From an uncultured Eubacteriales bacterium (GTDB taxonomy: Bacteria; Bacillota; Clostridia; Christensenellales; Borkfalkiaceae): a stretch of DNA of 64,000 nt. The stretch is taken from NCBI GenBank assembly GCA_902767225.1, contig CACXGN010000005.1, positions 1 through 64,000 on the forward strand, written 5' to 3'. The notes beneath the pieces were generated by a model. The model saw only the letters and a list, made by a program, of their open reading frames with translations, had not been told where the DNA came from and ran no database searches. Below are positions 1-7,853 of the stretch, one piece after another (the stretch's first letter is position 1; the number at the start of each line of letters is the position of its first letter). The position numbers and the translations under genes were made by a program.

Positions 1-6
1 ACCTTT

Positions 7-82
7 GCTGGTGTAGCTCAACTGGCAGAGCAGCTGATTTGTAATCAGCAGGTTGCGGGTTCGATTCCAGTCACCAGCTCCA
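7..82 (+). tRNA. tRNA-Thr (anticodon TGU)
   Basis: A cloverleaf can be drawn by eye. The 7-bp acceptor stem GCTGGTG (7-13) pairs with CACCAGC (72-78), followed by discriminator T79 and an encoded CCA at 80-82. The anticodon loop TTTGTAA, flanked by CTGA/TCAG, gives anticodon TGT (threonine). The T-arm GGTTCGATTCC is present. It lies 27 bp upstream of a tRNA-Tyr gene and probably shares a transcript with it; the promoter is outside the window or in the few bases before the gene. Confidence 0.96.
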
Positions 83-109
83 ATCGTTCCCCTTTTCAAT
101 TAAATATAC

Positions 110-194
110 GGAAGGGTTCCCGAGCGGCCAAAGGGAACAGACTGTAAATCTGTCGTCAGCGACTTCGGTGGTTCGAATCCACCCCCTTCCACCA
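110..194 (+). tRNA. tRNA-Tyr (anticodon GTA)
   Basis: The acceptor stem GGAAGGG (110-116) pairs with CCCTTCC (184-190), followed by A191 and an encoded CCA (192-194). The anticodon loop CTGTAAA gives GTA (tyrosine). The extra arm is long (class II), as expected for bacterial tRNA-Tyr. The CCA end runs straight into the stem of an intrinsic terminator, so this is the last gene of the tRNA pair. Confidence 0.96.
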
Positions 195-226
195 AGAACC
201 GTCAGAATATTCTGACGGTTCTTTAA
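194..226 (+). terminator. Intrinsic terminator of the tRNA-Thr/tRNA-Tyr unit
   Basis: An almost loop-less perfect inverted repeat, AAGAACCGTCAGAAT (194-208) against its complement (209-223), is followed by a short T-rich stretch. The first stem base is the last base of the tRNA CCA end. Confidence 0.8.
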
Positions 227-233
227 TTTAATT

Positions 234-269
234 AAAAAAGGCATCGTGATTAAACGATGCCTTTTTTAA
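234..269. terminator. Terminator at the end of the mrp operon (bidirectional)
   Basis: The stem AAAAAAGGCATCG (234-246) and CGATGCCTTTTTT (255-267) enclose an 8-nt loop. A-rich and T-rich flanks let it work on both strands. It lies just past the mrp stop codon on the minus strand and backs up the tRNA terminator on the plus strand. Confidence 0.85.
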
Positions 270-283
270 ATTATTAAACAAAA

Positions 284-1099
284 TCAAATTTTATCGCTGA
301 GTTCGTCTAAAAAGTCGCCTTCAAAAAGTTCGATAAGTCCCCTGTCTGCCTGTTTTGCAAAATCAGGATTTATCGGGATTTTAGCAACGTTTTCTATACC
401 GAAATTTTTTGCAACTTCTTCTATTTTACTTTCACCGAAAACTGAGTGAATTTTACCGCAATCGGGGCACTTATAAAACGAATAGTTTTCTACTATTCCT
501 AAAACGTTAACGTTCATAAGTTTTGCCATTTTTACAGCTTTACCGACAATCATTGAAACTAAATCTTGCGGAGAAGTAACGATAATAATTCCGTCAAGTT
601 TTATAGACTGAAAAACCGTAAGCGGAACGTCGCCCGTTCCCGGGGGCATATCGACGAACATATAGTCAACGTCTCCCCAAACAACGTCCGTCCAAAACTG
701 TTTGACTGCGCCCGCAATAACGGGACCGCGCCAAACGACGGGGTCAGTGTCGTTATCTAAAAGTAAGTTAATAGACATAACTTTTATTCCGGTTTTACTG
801 ACGACAGGAAGAATAAGTTTTCCGTCCATAGACTCCGCTTTATCTTTAAGCCCAAACGCTTTTGGAATAGAAGGTCCAGTTATATCTGCGTCCAGAATAG
901 CGGTATTATAGCCTTTTCTGTTTGCCAAAACGGCAAGAAGAGACGTAACGAGTGACTTACCGACTCCGCCCTTTCCGCTTACTATTCCTATAACCTTTTT
1001 AACATGTGAAAGTTCGTTCGTTTTTTCGGTAAAATCGGTTTTTCTTTCCGAACAATTTTGACCGCAAGTCGAACAATCGTGTGTGCAATTTTCGCTCAT
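284..1099 (-). CDS. mrp: Mrp/NBP35-type iron-sulfur cluster carrier ATPase
   Basis: This is a cytoplasmic P-loop ATPase of the Mrp/ApbC/NBP35 family, which assembles and delivers Fe-S clusters to apoproteins. The deviant Walker A GKGGVGKS is at residues 42-49, the family motif PPGTGD follows near residue 152, and a CxxC pair (CPDC) near residue 210 is the expected bridging cluster site. The cysteine-rich N-terminus (CTHDCSTCGQNC) resembles the ferredoxin-like NBP35 tail and is longer than in simple Mrp proteins. The start has a clear AGGAG five bases upstream. It is the last gene of a three-gene operon, 8 bp after the rRNA methyltransferase. An anaerobe with ferredoxin enzymes such as IorAB needs such cluster trafficking. 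Confidence 0.93.
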   Translation of the reverse strand: MSENCTHDCSTCGQNCSERKTDFTEKTNELSHVKKVIGIVSGKGGVGKSLVTSLLAVLANRKGYNTAILDADITGPSIPKAFGLKDKAESMDGKLILPVVSKTGIKVMSINLLLDNDTDPVVWRGPVIAGAVKQFWTDVVWGDVDYMFVDMPPGTGDVPLTVFQSIKLDGIIIVTSPQDLVSMIVGKAVKMAKLMNVNVLGIVENYSFYKCPDCGKIHSVFGESKIEEVAKNFGIENVAKIPINPDFAKQADRGLIELFEGDFLDELSDKI

Positions 1100-1107
1100 A
1101 ATCTCTC

Positions 1108-2271
1108 CTATAATATTTTTAGTATTGCAACTTTTAAATAAAGCGCGCTATCTGTTCCTATCTTAATTGCATGATCTTTGCTTTGGTATCGCATTTCAAC
1201 AAGTTTAGCCTTAACCTTACTTTCTTTAACGCTCTCAAAAACCATATCCGTAAAACTTGCCGCACTTACGTGTTGGGAACAACTGCAAGTAATTAAATAC
1301 CCGCCCTTTTCAACGAGTTTAAGCCCCAAAATATTTATATCTTTATACCCTTTTAAGGCGTTTTTAACCGTATCTGCCGTTTTAGAAAAAGCCGGTGGAT
1401 CAAGTATCACAACTCCGAATTTTTTGCCGTCTTTTTTATATTCTCTAAGTAGTTCGAAAACGTCCGCCTCGACAGTTTTAATATCAAGATCATTATTTTT
1501 AGCATTAAGTTCGACAAGATCTAAAGCGGTGCGGCTTATATCGACAGCCGTAACTTCTTTTGCGCCGTATTTTTTTGCGCAAAGCGAAAATCCGCCGACG
1601 TTACAAAAACAGTCCAAAACGGTTTTGTCTTTAACGTAATGTTTAATATTATCTCTATTTTCCTTTTGATCGAGAAAATACCCAGTTTTCTGCCCGTTTT
1701 CTAAATCTACGGTTATATTTAATCCGTTTTCAACAATCGTTACTTTCGGGTCAAATTCGCCGAATATAACGCCCTTAAACTCTTTTAAGCCTTCTTTTTC
1801 ACGGATCTTAACGTCGCTTCGTTCATAGATTCCTTTGGGCGAAAAAACGTCTTTAAGTATAGAAATTATCATATCCTTTCTTATATCCATCGCAAGGGAT
1901 AAAAACTGAACGGAAAGATAATCTCCGTATTTATCAACGATAAGCCCCGAAAGCCCGTCCGATTCCGAAAAGATTGCGCGATAGTTATTATCGTATCCTA
2001 ACTCTTTTCTGTAATTTACCGCAGCAATAATTCTCGATCGGAAAAAATTCTCGTCAATTTCTTCATCTTTCAAGGTGGCGATCCTGACTAAAATTTTAGA
2101 TAAATGGTTTATAAAGCCAAGTGCAACGAATCTTCCGTCAAAACTTAAAACCTTGCAAACGCTGCCCTGTTTGTCTTTTCCTTCGATTTTAGAAACTTCG
2201 TTCGCATATACCCACGGAAAGCCGTTTAAAATATTTTTTTCTTCGTTCTTTTTTAAAATTACCGTATACAT
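1108..2271 (-). CDS. Class I SAM-dependent rRNA methyltransferase (RlmI-like)
   Basis: The 387 residues fit the RlmI/YccW-like family, which methylates a cytosine C5 in 23S rRNA. An N-terminal PUA-type RNA-binding domain (about residues 1-75) is followed by a Rossmann SAM-binding fold with LDCFCNVGGFSL (about residues 210-225) and the catalytic-region motif DPPAFSK (about residue 290). The TCSCSQH stretch carries the cysteines typical of m5C enzymes. The ATG follows the upstream stop as TAA-TAA-ATG with no good Shine-Dalgarno sequence, so translation is probably coupled to the gene before it. Exact target base is unproven; RlmL/K-like or other m5C activity is possible. Confidence 0.88.
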   Translation of the reverse strand: MYTVILKKNEEKNILNGFPWVYANEVSKIEGKDKQGSVCKVLSFDGRFVALGFINHLSKILVRIATLKDEEIDENFFRSRIIAAVNYRKELGYDNNYRAIFSESDGLSGLIVDKYGDYLSVQFLSLAMDIRKDMIISILKDVFSPKGIYERSDVKIREKEGLKEFKGVIFGEFDPKVTIVENGLNITVDLENGQKTGYFLDQKENRDNIKHYVKDKTVLDCFCNVGGFSLCAKKYGAKEVTAVDISRTALDLVELNAKNNDLDIKTVEADVFELLREYKKDGKKFGVVILDPPAFSKTADTVKNALKGYKDINILGLKLVEKGGYLITCSCSQHVSAASFTDMVFESVKESKVKAKLVEMRYQSKDHAIKIGTDSALYLKVAILKIL

Positions 2272-2274
2272 TTA

Positions 2275-2811
2275 TTATATCTTTATAAATAATGGGATTT
2301 CATTTATTTTATCAGTTGCCACCGATAAAATATATTCATTATTTTTCTTATCTGAAATTTCGGTAGAATAAATTTTTTTATTTTCTTTTTTTCCGCACTT
2401 AAATTCGGCTTCTTTTTCAGTCCAAAGTTTTGTAAGACATTTTAAGGAAGTTTCTTCGCCTAAAAGATTTTTAGCTTTTAAGATTTTATCGTCAATTTTC
2501 TCTACGTCAACGCCGATATTTCCCTCGTCCGAAATTGCGACGGCAACCAAATTATTTGAGTGAGAGAGTGAAAATTTTACGGTAGAATTTATTAAACTCC
2601 ACTTTTTTCCGTCAAAAATAAATTCCGGATTATTACAGCCGAAATCTTTTTTTAATGCCTTAATCAAAAGATCCCAAACGGCAACGCTTTGAAGCCGCCT
2701 TAAACTATCTTTAATTTCAGATATATATTTAAGCCGTTCTTTATTAAAACCGATTTTATCGTATTCTGATTCGATTTTATCGGTTATATCGGCGAAATAA
2801 ATTTTTATCAC
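2275..2811 (-). CDS. 4'-phosphopantetheinyl transferase superfamily protein
   Basis: This Sfp/AcpT-like enzyme would transfer the phosphopantetheine arm from CoA to the serine of a carrier protein. Family motifs are present in order: FSLSHS near residue 80, GVDVEKID near residue 100 (Mg2+ Asp/Glu) and WTEKEAEFK near residue 130. At 178 residues it is shorter than Sfp (about 225) but longer than AcpS (about 120). Its target may be the ACP encoded at 20667-20894. The start codon is GTG at 2811, and no ribosome binding site precedes it: the promoter at 2818-2846 places +1 on the G of GTG, so the mRNA is probably leaderless. It heads the operon with the methyltransferase and mrp. Confidence 0.85.
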   Translation of the reverse strand: MIKIYFADITDKIESEYDKIGFNKERLKYISEIKDSLRRLQSVAVWDLLIKALKKDFGCNNPEFIFDGKKWSLINSTVKFSLSHSNNLVAVAISDEGNIGVDVEKIDDKILKAKNLLGEETSLKCLTKLWTEKEAEFKCGKKENKKIYSTEISDKKNNEYILSVATDKINEIPLFIKI

Positions 2812-2817
2812 GATAAA

Positions 2818-2846
2818 ATTATAGCAAAATGAAATTTTTTTTGCAA
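2818..2846 (-). promoter_or_regulatory. Sigma-A promoter for the PPTase operon (predicted leaderless)
   Basis: On the minus strand, -35 TTGCAA (2846-2841), a 17-bp spacer, and an extended -10 TGC-TATAAT (2823-2818). Counting seven bases from the last -10 base puts +1 at 2811, the first base of the GTG start codon. Start site mapping would settle it. Confidence 0.7.
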
Positions 2847-2895
2847 GAATAACAGTGTTTATTTATATTTATATATAATTTATTTTAATAAACTA

Positions 2896-2924
2896 TTGAA
2901 TTTTTTACTTATTTATGTTAAAAT
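2896..2924 (+). promoter_or_regulatory. Sigma-A promoter for ppa
   Basis: -35 TTGAAT (2896-2901), 17-bp spacer, extended -10 TGT-TAAAAT (2919-2924). It lies 24 bp before the ppa ATG, leaving a short leader with an AAGAGG ribosome binding site. It faces away from the PPTase promoter, about 50 bp apart. Confidence 0.7.
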
Positions 2925-2947
2925 CAAAAAAAACATAAGAGGTTTTT

Positions 2948-3490
2948 ATGAATATTTGGCATGATATCGAGGCTTCCAGAATACAGCCGGAAGATTTTAT
3001 TGCGGTAGTTGAAATAGGAAAAGGTTCTAAACAGAAATATGAAATGGACAAAAAAACGGGGCTACTTAGGCTTGACCGTATTTTATACACTTCGACCCAC
3101 TATCCCGCAAACTACGGGTTTATTCCACACACTCTTGCCGAAGACGGTGACCCGTTGGACGTTTTGATTTTATGTTCCGAAACACTTATTCCTATGTGTT
3201 TGGTGCATTGCTATCCGATAGGCGTAATAGTCATGAACGACAACGGCTCGGTAGATGAAAAAATAATCGCAATCCCCTTTACCGATCCTAACTATAATAT
3301 GTATAAGAGCATAAACGATTTGCCGCAACATATTTTCGACGAAATGAGGCACTTCTTCCAAGTTTATAAGCAACTTGAAAACAGACATACAACGGTTGAT
3401 GTTACTGCGGATAAAGATGAGGCGGTTAAAATTATTATAAAATCAATGGAAAGTTACAAAGAACATTTATTCGACTTAACTTCAAAATAA
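2948..3490 (+). CDS. ppa: Soluble inorganic pyrophosphatase (family I)
   Basis: It hydrolyses pyrophosphate to two phosphates in the cytoplasm and so pulls forward reactions such as tRNA charging, sugar-nucleotide synthesis and AMP-forming CoA ligation, all encoded in this window. At 180 residues it has the usual family I size. The metal-binding signature EDGDPLDVLIL (about residues 61-71) and the active-site region HYPANYGFIPHT are clear. It is a single-gene unit with its own promoter and terminator. The ATG at 2948 has AAGAGG at the right distance. Confidence 0.95.
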   Translation: MNIWHDIEASRIQPEDFIAVVEIGKGSKQKYEMDKKTGLLRLDRILYTSTHYPANYGFIPHTLAEDGDPLDVLILCSETLIPMCLVHCYPIGVIVMNDNGSVDEKIIAIPFTDPNYNMYKSINDLPQHIFDEMRHFFQVYKQLENRHTTVDVTADKDEAVKIIIKSMESYKEHLFDLTSK

Positions 3491-3522
3491 AAAAAACCCT
3501 TGCTTTTGCAAGGGTTTTTTAA
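3491..3522. terminator. Bidirectional terminator between ppa and the aromatic-acid operon
   Basis: The stem AAAAAACCCTTGC (3491-3503) pairs with GCAAGGGTTTTTT (3508-3520) around a TTTT loop. It separates the convergent ppa (+) and aminotransferase (-) genes and can end both transcripts. Confidence 0.9.
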
Positions 3523-3527
3523 TTGAA

Positions 3528-4715
3528 TTATTTATACTCTTCGATAAGTTTTTTAAATGACGGTAAAGAATTTTTTATTCTTTCTTTATCTACGCAATAC
3601 GCCAAGCGAACATATCCTTTAACACCGAAATCGTCGCACGGAACGACCAAAATATTATATTTTTTAGCACGTTCCGAAAACTCGTTAGCATCAAAATTTG
3701 GCGTTTTTATAAACAGATAGAACGCCCCGTCAGGTTTAACACATTTATAGCCGAATTCCGTTAAGTTTTTAAGAAGAATATCTCTATTTTCTTTATAAGA
3801 AGAAACGTCCACCTTAACGTTATAGCATTTTGCAATAACCTTTTGAAATAAACTCGGTGCGCAAACGTATCCGAGCGCCCTTCCCGCCCCGCATACGGCA
3901 AGATAAACCTTATCCGATTTTTTGCAGTCAGGCGAAACGGCGATATACCCTATTCTTTCACCCGGTAGCGATAATGATTTAGAATAAGAATAGCAAACGA
4001 TAGTATTCTTATAATAATTCATTAAAAAAGGAACGGATATATTATCGTATACGAGTTCGCGATACGGTTCGTCGGCTATTAAATAAATAGTTTTTCCGTA
4101 TTCAATTTCTTTTTGATTTAATATTTCGGCAAGTTTTTTTATAGTTTCTTCTGAATAAACAACACCGCTTGGGTTATTCGGTGAATTAACGATAACTGCC
4201 CTTGTTTTTTCGGAAATTTTTCCTTCAAAATCTTCAAAATCAATTTGAAAATCTTCTTCACGCGGGGTTGAAACAACAAGATTTCCGCCTGCGCTTTCGG
4301 TAAATACTCTATACTCGGTGAAAAACGGTGCAAAAGCGATAACTTCCTCGCCCGAGTTTAATATCGCCCTAAGAGAAATGGTTAAAGACGCAGCCGCGCC
4401 GCATGTCATATATATATTGTTTTCGGAAAGGCTTGTATTAAATCTTGAATTTATATAATCGCTTATAACTTTTCTTGTTTTAATATCGCCGGGCGCGGAA
4501 GTATAACCGTGCAAAGCCACAGAATTTTCGTTACTTAGTAAAGATATTATCGTTTCAGCAATTTCCTTGGGCGGCTCTACGCTGGGGTTTCCCAAACTGA
4601 AATCAAAAACGTTCTTTTCGCCGACCTCTTCGGCTCTTTTTTTGCCGAACTCGAAAAGTTCCCTAATAACCGAACGCTTACTTCCGAGTTCAAGACTTTT
4701 TTCGTTTATTTCCAT
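3528..4715 (-). CDS. Pyridoxal-phosphate class I/II aminotransferase
   Basis: A fold-type I PLP aminotransferase of 395 residues, AspC/aromatic-aminotransferase-like. The Schiff-base lysine lies in SYSKSLSLPGERIGY (lysine about residue 245). NNPSG and ADEPYREL, which line the cofactor pocket, precede it, and the C-terminal arginine that binds the substrate carboxylate is in VRLAYC. It is the last gene of the IorAB/PaaK operon and overlaps the amidohydrolase stop by one base (TAATG). From that position the likely job is conversion of amino acids, probably aromatic ones, to the 2-oxo acids used by IorAB. Substrate choice is inferred from context only. Confidence 0.9.
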   Translation of the reverse strand: MEINEKSLELGSKRSVIRELFEFGKKRAEEVGEKNVFDFSLGNPSVEPPKEIAETIISLLSNENSVALHGYTSAPGDIKTRKVISDYINSRFNTSLSENNIYMTCGAAASLTISLRAILNSGEEVIAFAPFFTEYRVFTESAGGNLVVSTPREEDFQIDFEDFEGKISEKTRAVIVNSPNNPSGVVYSEETIKKLAEILNQKEIEYGKTIYLIADEPYRELVYDNISVPFLMNYYKNTIVCYSYSKSLSLPGERIGYIAVSPDCKKSDKVYLAVCGAGRALGYVCAPSLFQKVIAKCYNVKVDVSSYKENRDILLKNLTEFGYKCVKPDGAFYLFIKTPNFDANEFSERAKKYNILVVPCDDFGVKGYVRLAYCVDKERIKNSLPSFKKLIEEYK

Positions 4716-5530
4716 TATTCACCTATTTTAAGTAGTTTTAATGCGTTTTGATAAAATATTTTATCGTAAACCGATTTTTCCAAGCCGTATGATAAAAAAG
4801 TAGTAATATCCGTTTTCATATCGCGCCACGGGCAATCGGTTGCAAACAAAATTTTGTCCGCACCGTGTTTATTCAATATCTTAATAAAAAGATCTTTATT
4901 TATTTCGTGAAAAGTAAAAGCGGTATCAAAATATACGTTTAATCCGGCAAGCCTACTTAAAACTTCTTCCCACTCGGCATGTGCGCCGTAGTGCGCCAAA
5001 ACAAACTTATCGTGACCGACTTTTTTTATAACTTTTTCAGAAAGTTCGGGCGGGCATTTTACCGGCTGACCTTTATACCCGTCGTCAACCCCTGCGTGAG
5101 TTACAACAACCATATCAAAATCTTTTGCCGCAGATAAAATCTCGATATATCCTTCGTGATCGATAAATTCACCCTGATAATCGGGATGAATCTTAACCCC
5201 GATAAATCCGTTATCTTTTAAAAACTTCATTTTGGATTTTATATCTTCGCAAAGCGGATGAATACCGCCAAATGATATAATTCTTCGTTTTTTATCGGCA
5301 AATCTTTGGTTTAACTCTAACGCAAAGTGATTTATACTGTCAAATTGCGACGGTTTTGTTACAACAGGCAAAGCAACTGAAAGATCAACTCCGCCCCTTT
5401 CCATATTCTCTAAAAGTCCGTTAACAGTTCCGTCAGTAAAGGCTTTTCCGTTACAATTATGTTCAAGAATATCTATGGTTTTTGCCGCAATTTTATCCGG
5501 AAAAACGTGTGTGTGAAAATCTATTATCAT
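4715..5530 (-). CDS. Amidohydrolase-2 family TIM-barrel metal hydrolase
   Basis: 271 residues beginning with the metal-binding motif DFHTHVFP, with further conserved His/Asp in VKIHPDYQG, VVVTHAGVDDG, LAHYGAH and FATDCPWRD. This is the Amidohydro_2 pattern shared by decarboxylases and hydrolases of aromatic or amide substrates. It lies between the ACT gene and the aminotransferase in the aromatic-acid operon, so the substrate may be a related ring or side-chain compound; this cannot be read from sequence. No clear Shine-Dalgarno precedes the ATG, so it probably depends on translational coupling to the gene 6 bp upstream. Confidence 0.85.
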   Translation of the reverse strand: MIIDFHTHVFPDKIAAKTIDILEHNCNGKAFTDGTVNGLLENMERGGVDLSVALPVVTKPSQFDSINHFALELNQRFADKKRRIISFGGIHPLCEDIKSKMKFLKDNGFIGVKIHPDYQGEFIDHEGYIEILSAAKDFDMVVVTHAGVDDGYKGQPVKCPPELSEKVIKKVGHDKFVLAHYGAHAEWEEVLSRLAGLNVYFDTAFTFHEINKDLFIKILNKHGADKILFATDCPWRDMKTDITTFLSYGLEKSVYDKIFYQNALKLLKIGE

Positions 5531-5536
5531 ATTAAA

Positions 5537-5956
5537 TTAAATATTATCGGTAGATAAAAACTCCACGCCGTTTTCAGTTAAAATTCTTTCTGCTTTTAAT
5601 GCGTCTTCGGCTTTTAACACAACCGACGCCTTTTCTCCGTTTACGGATAAACCATACATATATTCGATGTTAATTCCGTTTTCGGTAAGCAAGGTTAAAA
5701 GCGTTTGCAAACTTCCCGATTCGTGAGGGATTTTTATAATTAAAACGTCGGTCAGCATAGTGGAAAAGCCAGAATCGCTAAGCTTTTTCTTTGCGGTTTC
5801 CGGATTATCGGTAATAATTCTTAAAAGCCCGTATTCAGTAGTGTCTGCAAGGCTTAACGATAAAATATTTATATCGTTTTCCTTTAACACTCCTAAAACT
5901 TCACCTAATCTGCCTTTGCGGTTTTCAATAAACACGGATAATTGTTTTGAAAACAT
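5537..5956 (-). CDS. Tandem ACT-domain protein
   Basis: Two ACT domains (about residues 1-65 and 70-139) fill the 139 residues, with the usual beta-alpha-beta-beta-alpha-beta pattern and the start QLSVFIENRKGRL typical of stand-alone ACT proteins. ACT domains bind amino acids and pass the signal to a partner. Such proteins are commonly encoded beside phenylacetate-CoA ligase and IorAB genes, as here, so it may sense an aromatic or branched-chain amino acid. No catalytic domain is present. GGAGGG lies five bases before the ATG, 12 bp after paaK. Confidence 0.88.
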   Translation of the reverse strand: MFSKQLSVFIENRKGRLGEVLGVLKENDINILSLSLADTTEYGLLRIITDNPETAKKKLSDSGFSTMLTDVLIIKIPHESGSLQTLLTLLTENGINIEYMYGLSVNGEKASVVLKAEDALKAERILTENGVEFLSTDNI

Positions 5957-5968
5957 GTTTCCCTCCTA

Positions 5969-7267
5969 TTAAAATAATTTACGGTTATCAATAACGTGAA
6001 CGGCTTTGCCTTCGCTGCGTTTTAACGTCATCGGTTCAACTATTCTGATCTTTGCGTTAAGACCGAGCGCTTGATTTATTACGTGCCCGATTTTATTTTT
6101 AAGCGCTTCAAGTCCTTTAATTTCGTCGGTATAATACTTTTCGTCGATTTCGACTTGAATTTCCAAAGTGTCAAGATTATTTACTCTATCGACGATTATC
6201 ATATAGTGCGGAGTAACTTCTTTAACTTCGATAAGAGCCGCTTCTACCTGACTCGGGAAAACGTTTACCCCACGGATAATGAGCATATCATCCGATCTTC
6301 CACGGAATTTAGAAATTCTTGCGCTGGTTCTTCCGCACTCGCAGGGCGATTTATCGATACTCGTCAGATCCTTAGTTCTATAACGGATAAGCGGCAAACC
6401 TTCTTTCGTAAGTGTGGTAAACACAAGTTCGCCGAGTTCGCCGTCACCAGCCGGAAGAAGAGTTTTTGCGTCGATAATTTCGGGATAAAAATGATCTTCG
6501 CAAACGTGCAACCCGTTATGGAATTGACAGTCGCACGCAACCCCGGGCCCCATAACTTCCGAAAGCCCGTAAATATCGTGTGCGGTTATATGTAACCTTT
6601 GCTCGATTTCCGTTCTCATCTTATCAGTCCACGGTTCTGCCCCGCAGATCGCCGTTTTTAGTTTAAGATCGCCGATTTTTCCTTCCTGTTCTAATAATTC
6701 GGAAATATGAAGTAAATAAGACGGCGTGCAAGCGATTGCGGTAACTCCGAAGTCAAGCATCATGGTCGTAAGCTTTTTGGAATTACCCGTGCTCATGGGA
6801 ACGACCATTGCTCCGATTTTTTCAGCGCCGCTATGCGCACCTAAGCCACCGGTAAACAATCCGTATCCGTATGCGACCTGAATAATATCGTTTTTTGATA
6901 TGTTTGCCATCGTCATACAACGTGCAACGCACTCCGCCCAAATATCCAAATCGTGCCTTGTGTAGCCGACGACCGTTGCCTTTCCCGTCGTTCCGCTTGA
7001 AGCATGCACGCGAACTATACTCGATTGCGGAACCGCGAAAAGACCGAAAGGATAATTATCCCTTAAATCGTCTTTCGTGGTAAAAGGAAGGTTTTTAATA
7101 TCTTCGAGCGTTTTTATATCGCCGGGAAGAATTCCGACCTTTTGCATTTTTTTGCGATAGAATTCCACGTTATGATAAACATAATCGACGATTTTTTTAA
7201 GACGTGCGGTTTGAAGCGCCGTCATTTCGTCACGCGACATGCATTCTTTCGTTTCGTTCCAAATCAT
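5969..7267 (-). CDS. paaK: Phenylacetate-CoA ligase family protein (first paralogue)
   Basis: This is an AMP-forming acyl-CoA ligase of the ANL superfamily acting on aryl acetates. In amino acid fermenters it can run in reverse with IorAB to make ATP from aryl-acetyl-CoA. The P-loop SSGTTGKAT is about residues 89-97, the core motif YGLSEVMGPG about residue 230, and the hinge GRSDDMLIIRG about residue 325. A CxCxR stretch (CECGRT) precedes the hinge. The longer frame to 7303 was rejected because it overlaps iorB; ATG 7267 has AGGCGG upstream, matches the MIW start of the paralogue and gives the same 432-residue length. Confidence 0.93.
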   Translation of the reverse strand: MIWNETKECMSRDEMTALQTARLKKIVDYVYHNVEFYRKKMQKVGILPGDIKTLEDIKNLPFTTKDDLRDNYPFGLFAVPQSSIVRVHASSGTTGKATVVGYTRHDLDIWAECVARCMTMANISKNDIIQVAYGYGLFTGGLGAHSGAEKIGAMVVPMSTGNSKKLTTMMLDFGVTAIACTPSYLLHISELLEQEGKIGDLKLKTAICGAEPWTDKMRTEIEQRLHITAHDIYGLSEVMGPGVACDCQFHNGLHVCEDHFYPEIIDAKTLLPAGDGELGELVFTTLTKEGLPLIRYRTKDLTSIDKSPCECGRTSARISKFRGRSDDMLIIRGVNVFPSQVEAALIEVKEVTPHYMIIVDRVNNLDTLEIQVEIDEKYYTDEIKGLEALKNKIGHVINQALGLNAKIRIVEPMTLKRSEGKAVHVIDNRKLF

Positions 7268-7283
7268 TTTTATTACCGCCTTT

Positions 7284-7853
7284 TTATAAATTATATCCGG
7301 CAAGGAAGGCTTTTTCGTTGATTTCGACAGTTTTTAAAGGAACGGTCTTTCTTAAAACTTCCAGCCATTTTTCTTTTTCAAAACCGATATATTTTGCCGC
7401 AAGCCCCAAAACTACCGAGTTCAAAACCTTTGGGTTTCCTAGTTCAATCGCTATTTTGCCACCGTCAACCGAATATACGGTATGTTCCTTTTTAAGGTCT
7501 TCTAAAATATTTTCGGGATAACTTTTTGCGCCGATAACGACCGTCATCGGGTCGATCCTTGCGTCGTTGACGATTATTATTCCGTCTTTTTTAAGAAAGT
7601 GAGCGTATCTTTTTGCCTCTAACCTTTCAAACGAAATCAAAATATCGGCGTTACCTTCTTCAACCACGGGTTCATAAATCTTTTCACCGTATCTAACGAA
7701 AGTTACGACGCTGCCGCCCCTTTGTGCCATACCGTGAACTTCCGAAAGTTTAACGTCAAATCCTTCACTAAGGGCGGTCTTGCCGATAATTCTGCTTGTA
7801 AGTAACGTTCCCTGTCCGCCAACACCTACGACCATTATATTTTTAATACTCAT
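7284..7853 (-). CDS. iorB: Indolepyruvate:ferredoxin oxidoreductase, beta subunit
   Basis: The gamma-like POR domain protein (189 residues) begins with the nucleotide-fold motif GVGGQGTLLTSRI (residues 10-22) and contains VHGMAQRGGSV, both diagnostic for IorB and 2-oxoacid oxidoreductase gamma chains. With IorA it oxidatively decarboxylates aryl pyruvates to aryl-acetyl-CoA while reducing ferredoxin. The ATG overlaps the iorA stop by one base, with AGGAG upstream inside iorA, which suggests coupled translation and a 1:1 complex. Confidence 0.95.
   Translation of the reverse strand: MSIKNIMVVGVGGQGTLLTSRIIGKTALSEGFDVKLSEVHGMAQRGGSVVTFVRYGEKIYEPVVEEGNADILISFERLEAKRYAHFLKKDGIIIVNDARIDPMTVVIGAKSYPENILEDLKKEHTVYSVDGGKIAIELGNPKVLNSVVLGLAAKYIGFEKEKWLEVLRKTVPLKTVEINEKAFLAGYNL

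Noticed and set aside
11-194. Possible rRNA or larger tRNA operon at the left edge
   Set aside because: Only two tRNA genes are present and a strong terminator follows; no rRNA sequence is visible.
1178-1639. Long opposite-strand open frames inside the rRNA methyltransferase, purB, PPTase and other genes
   Set aside because: They are shadows of strongly supported genes; their composition is not protein-like and no family motif appears.
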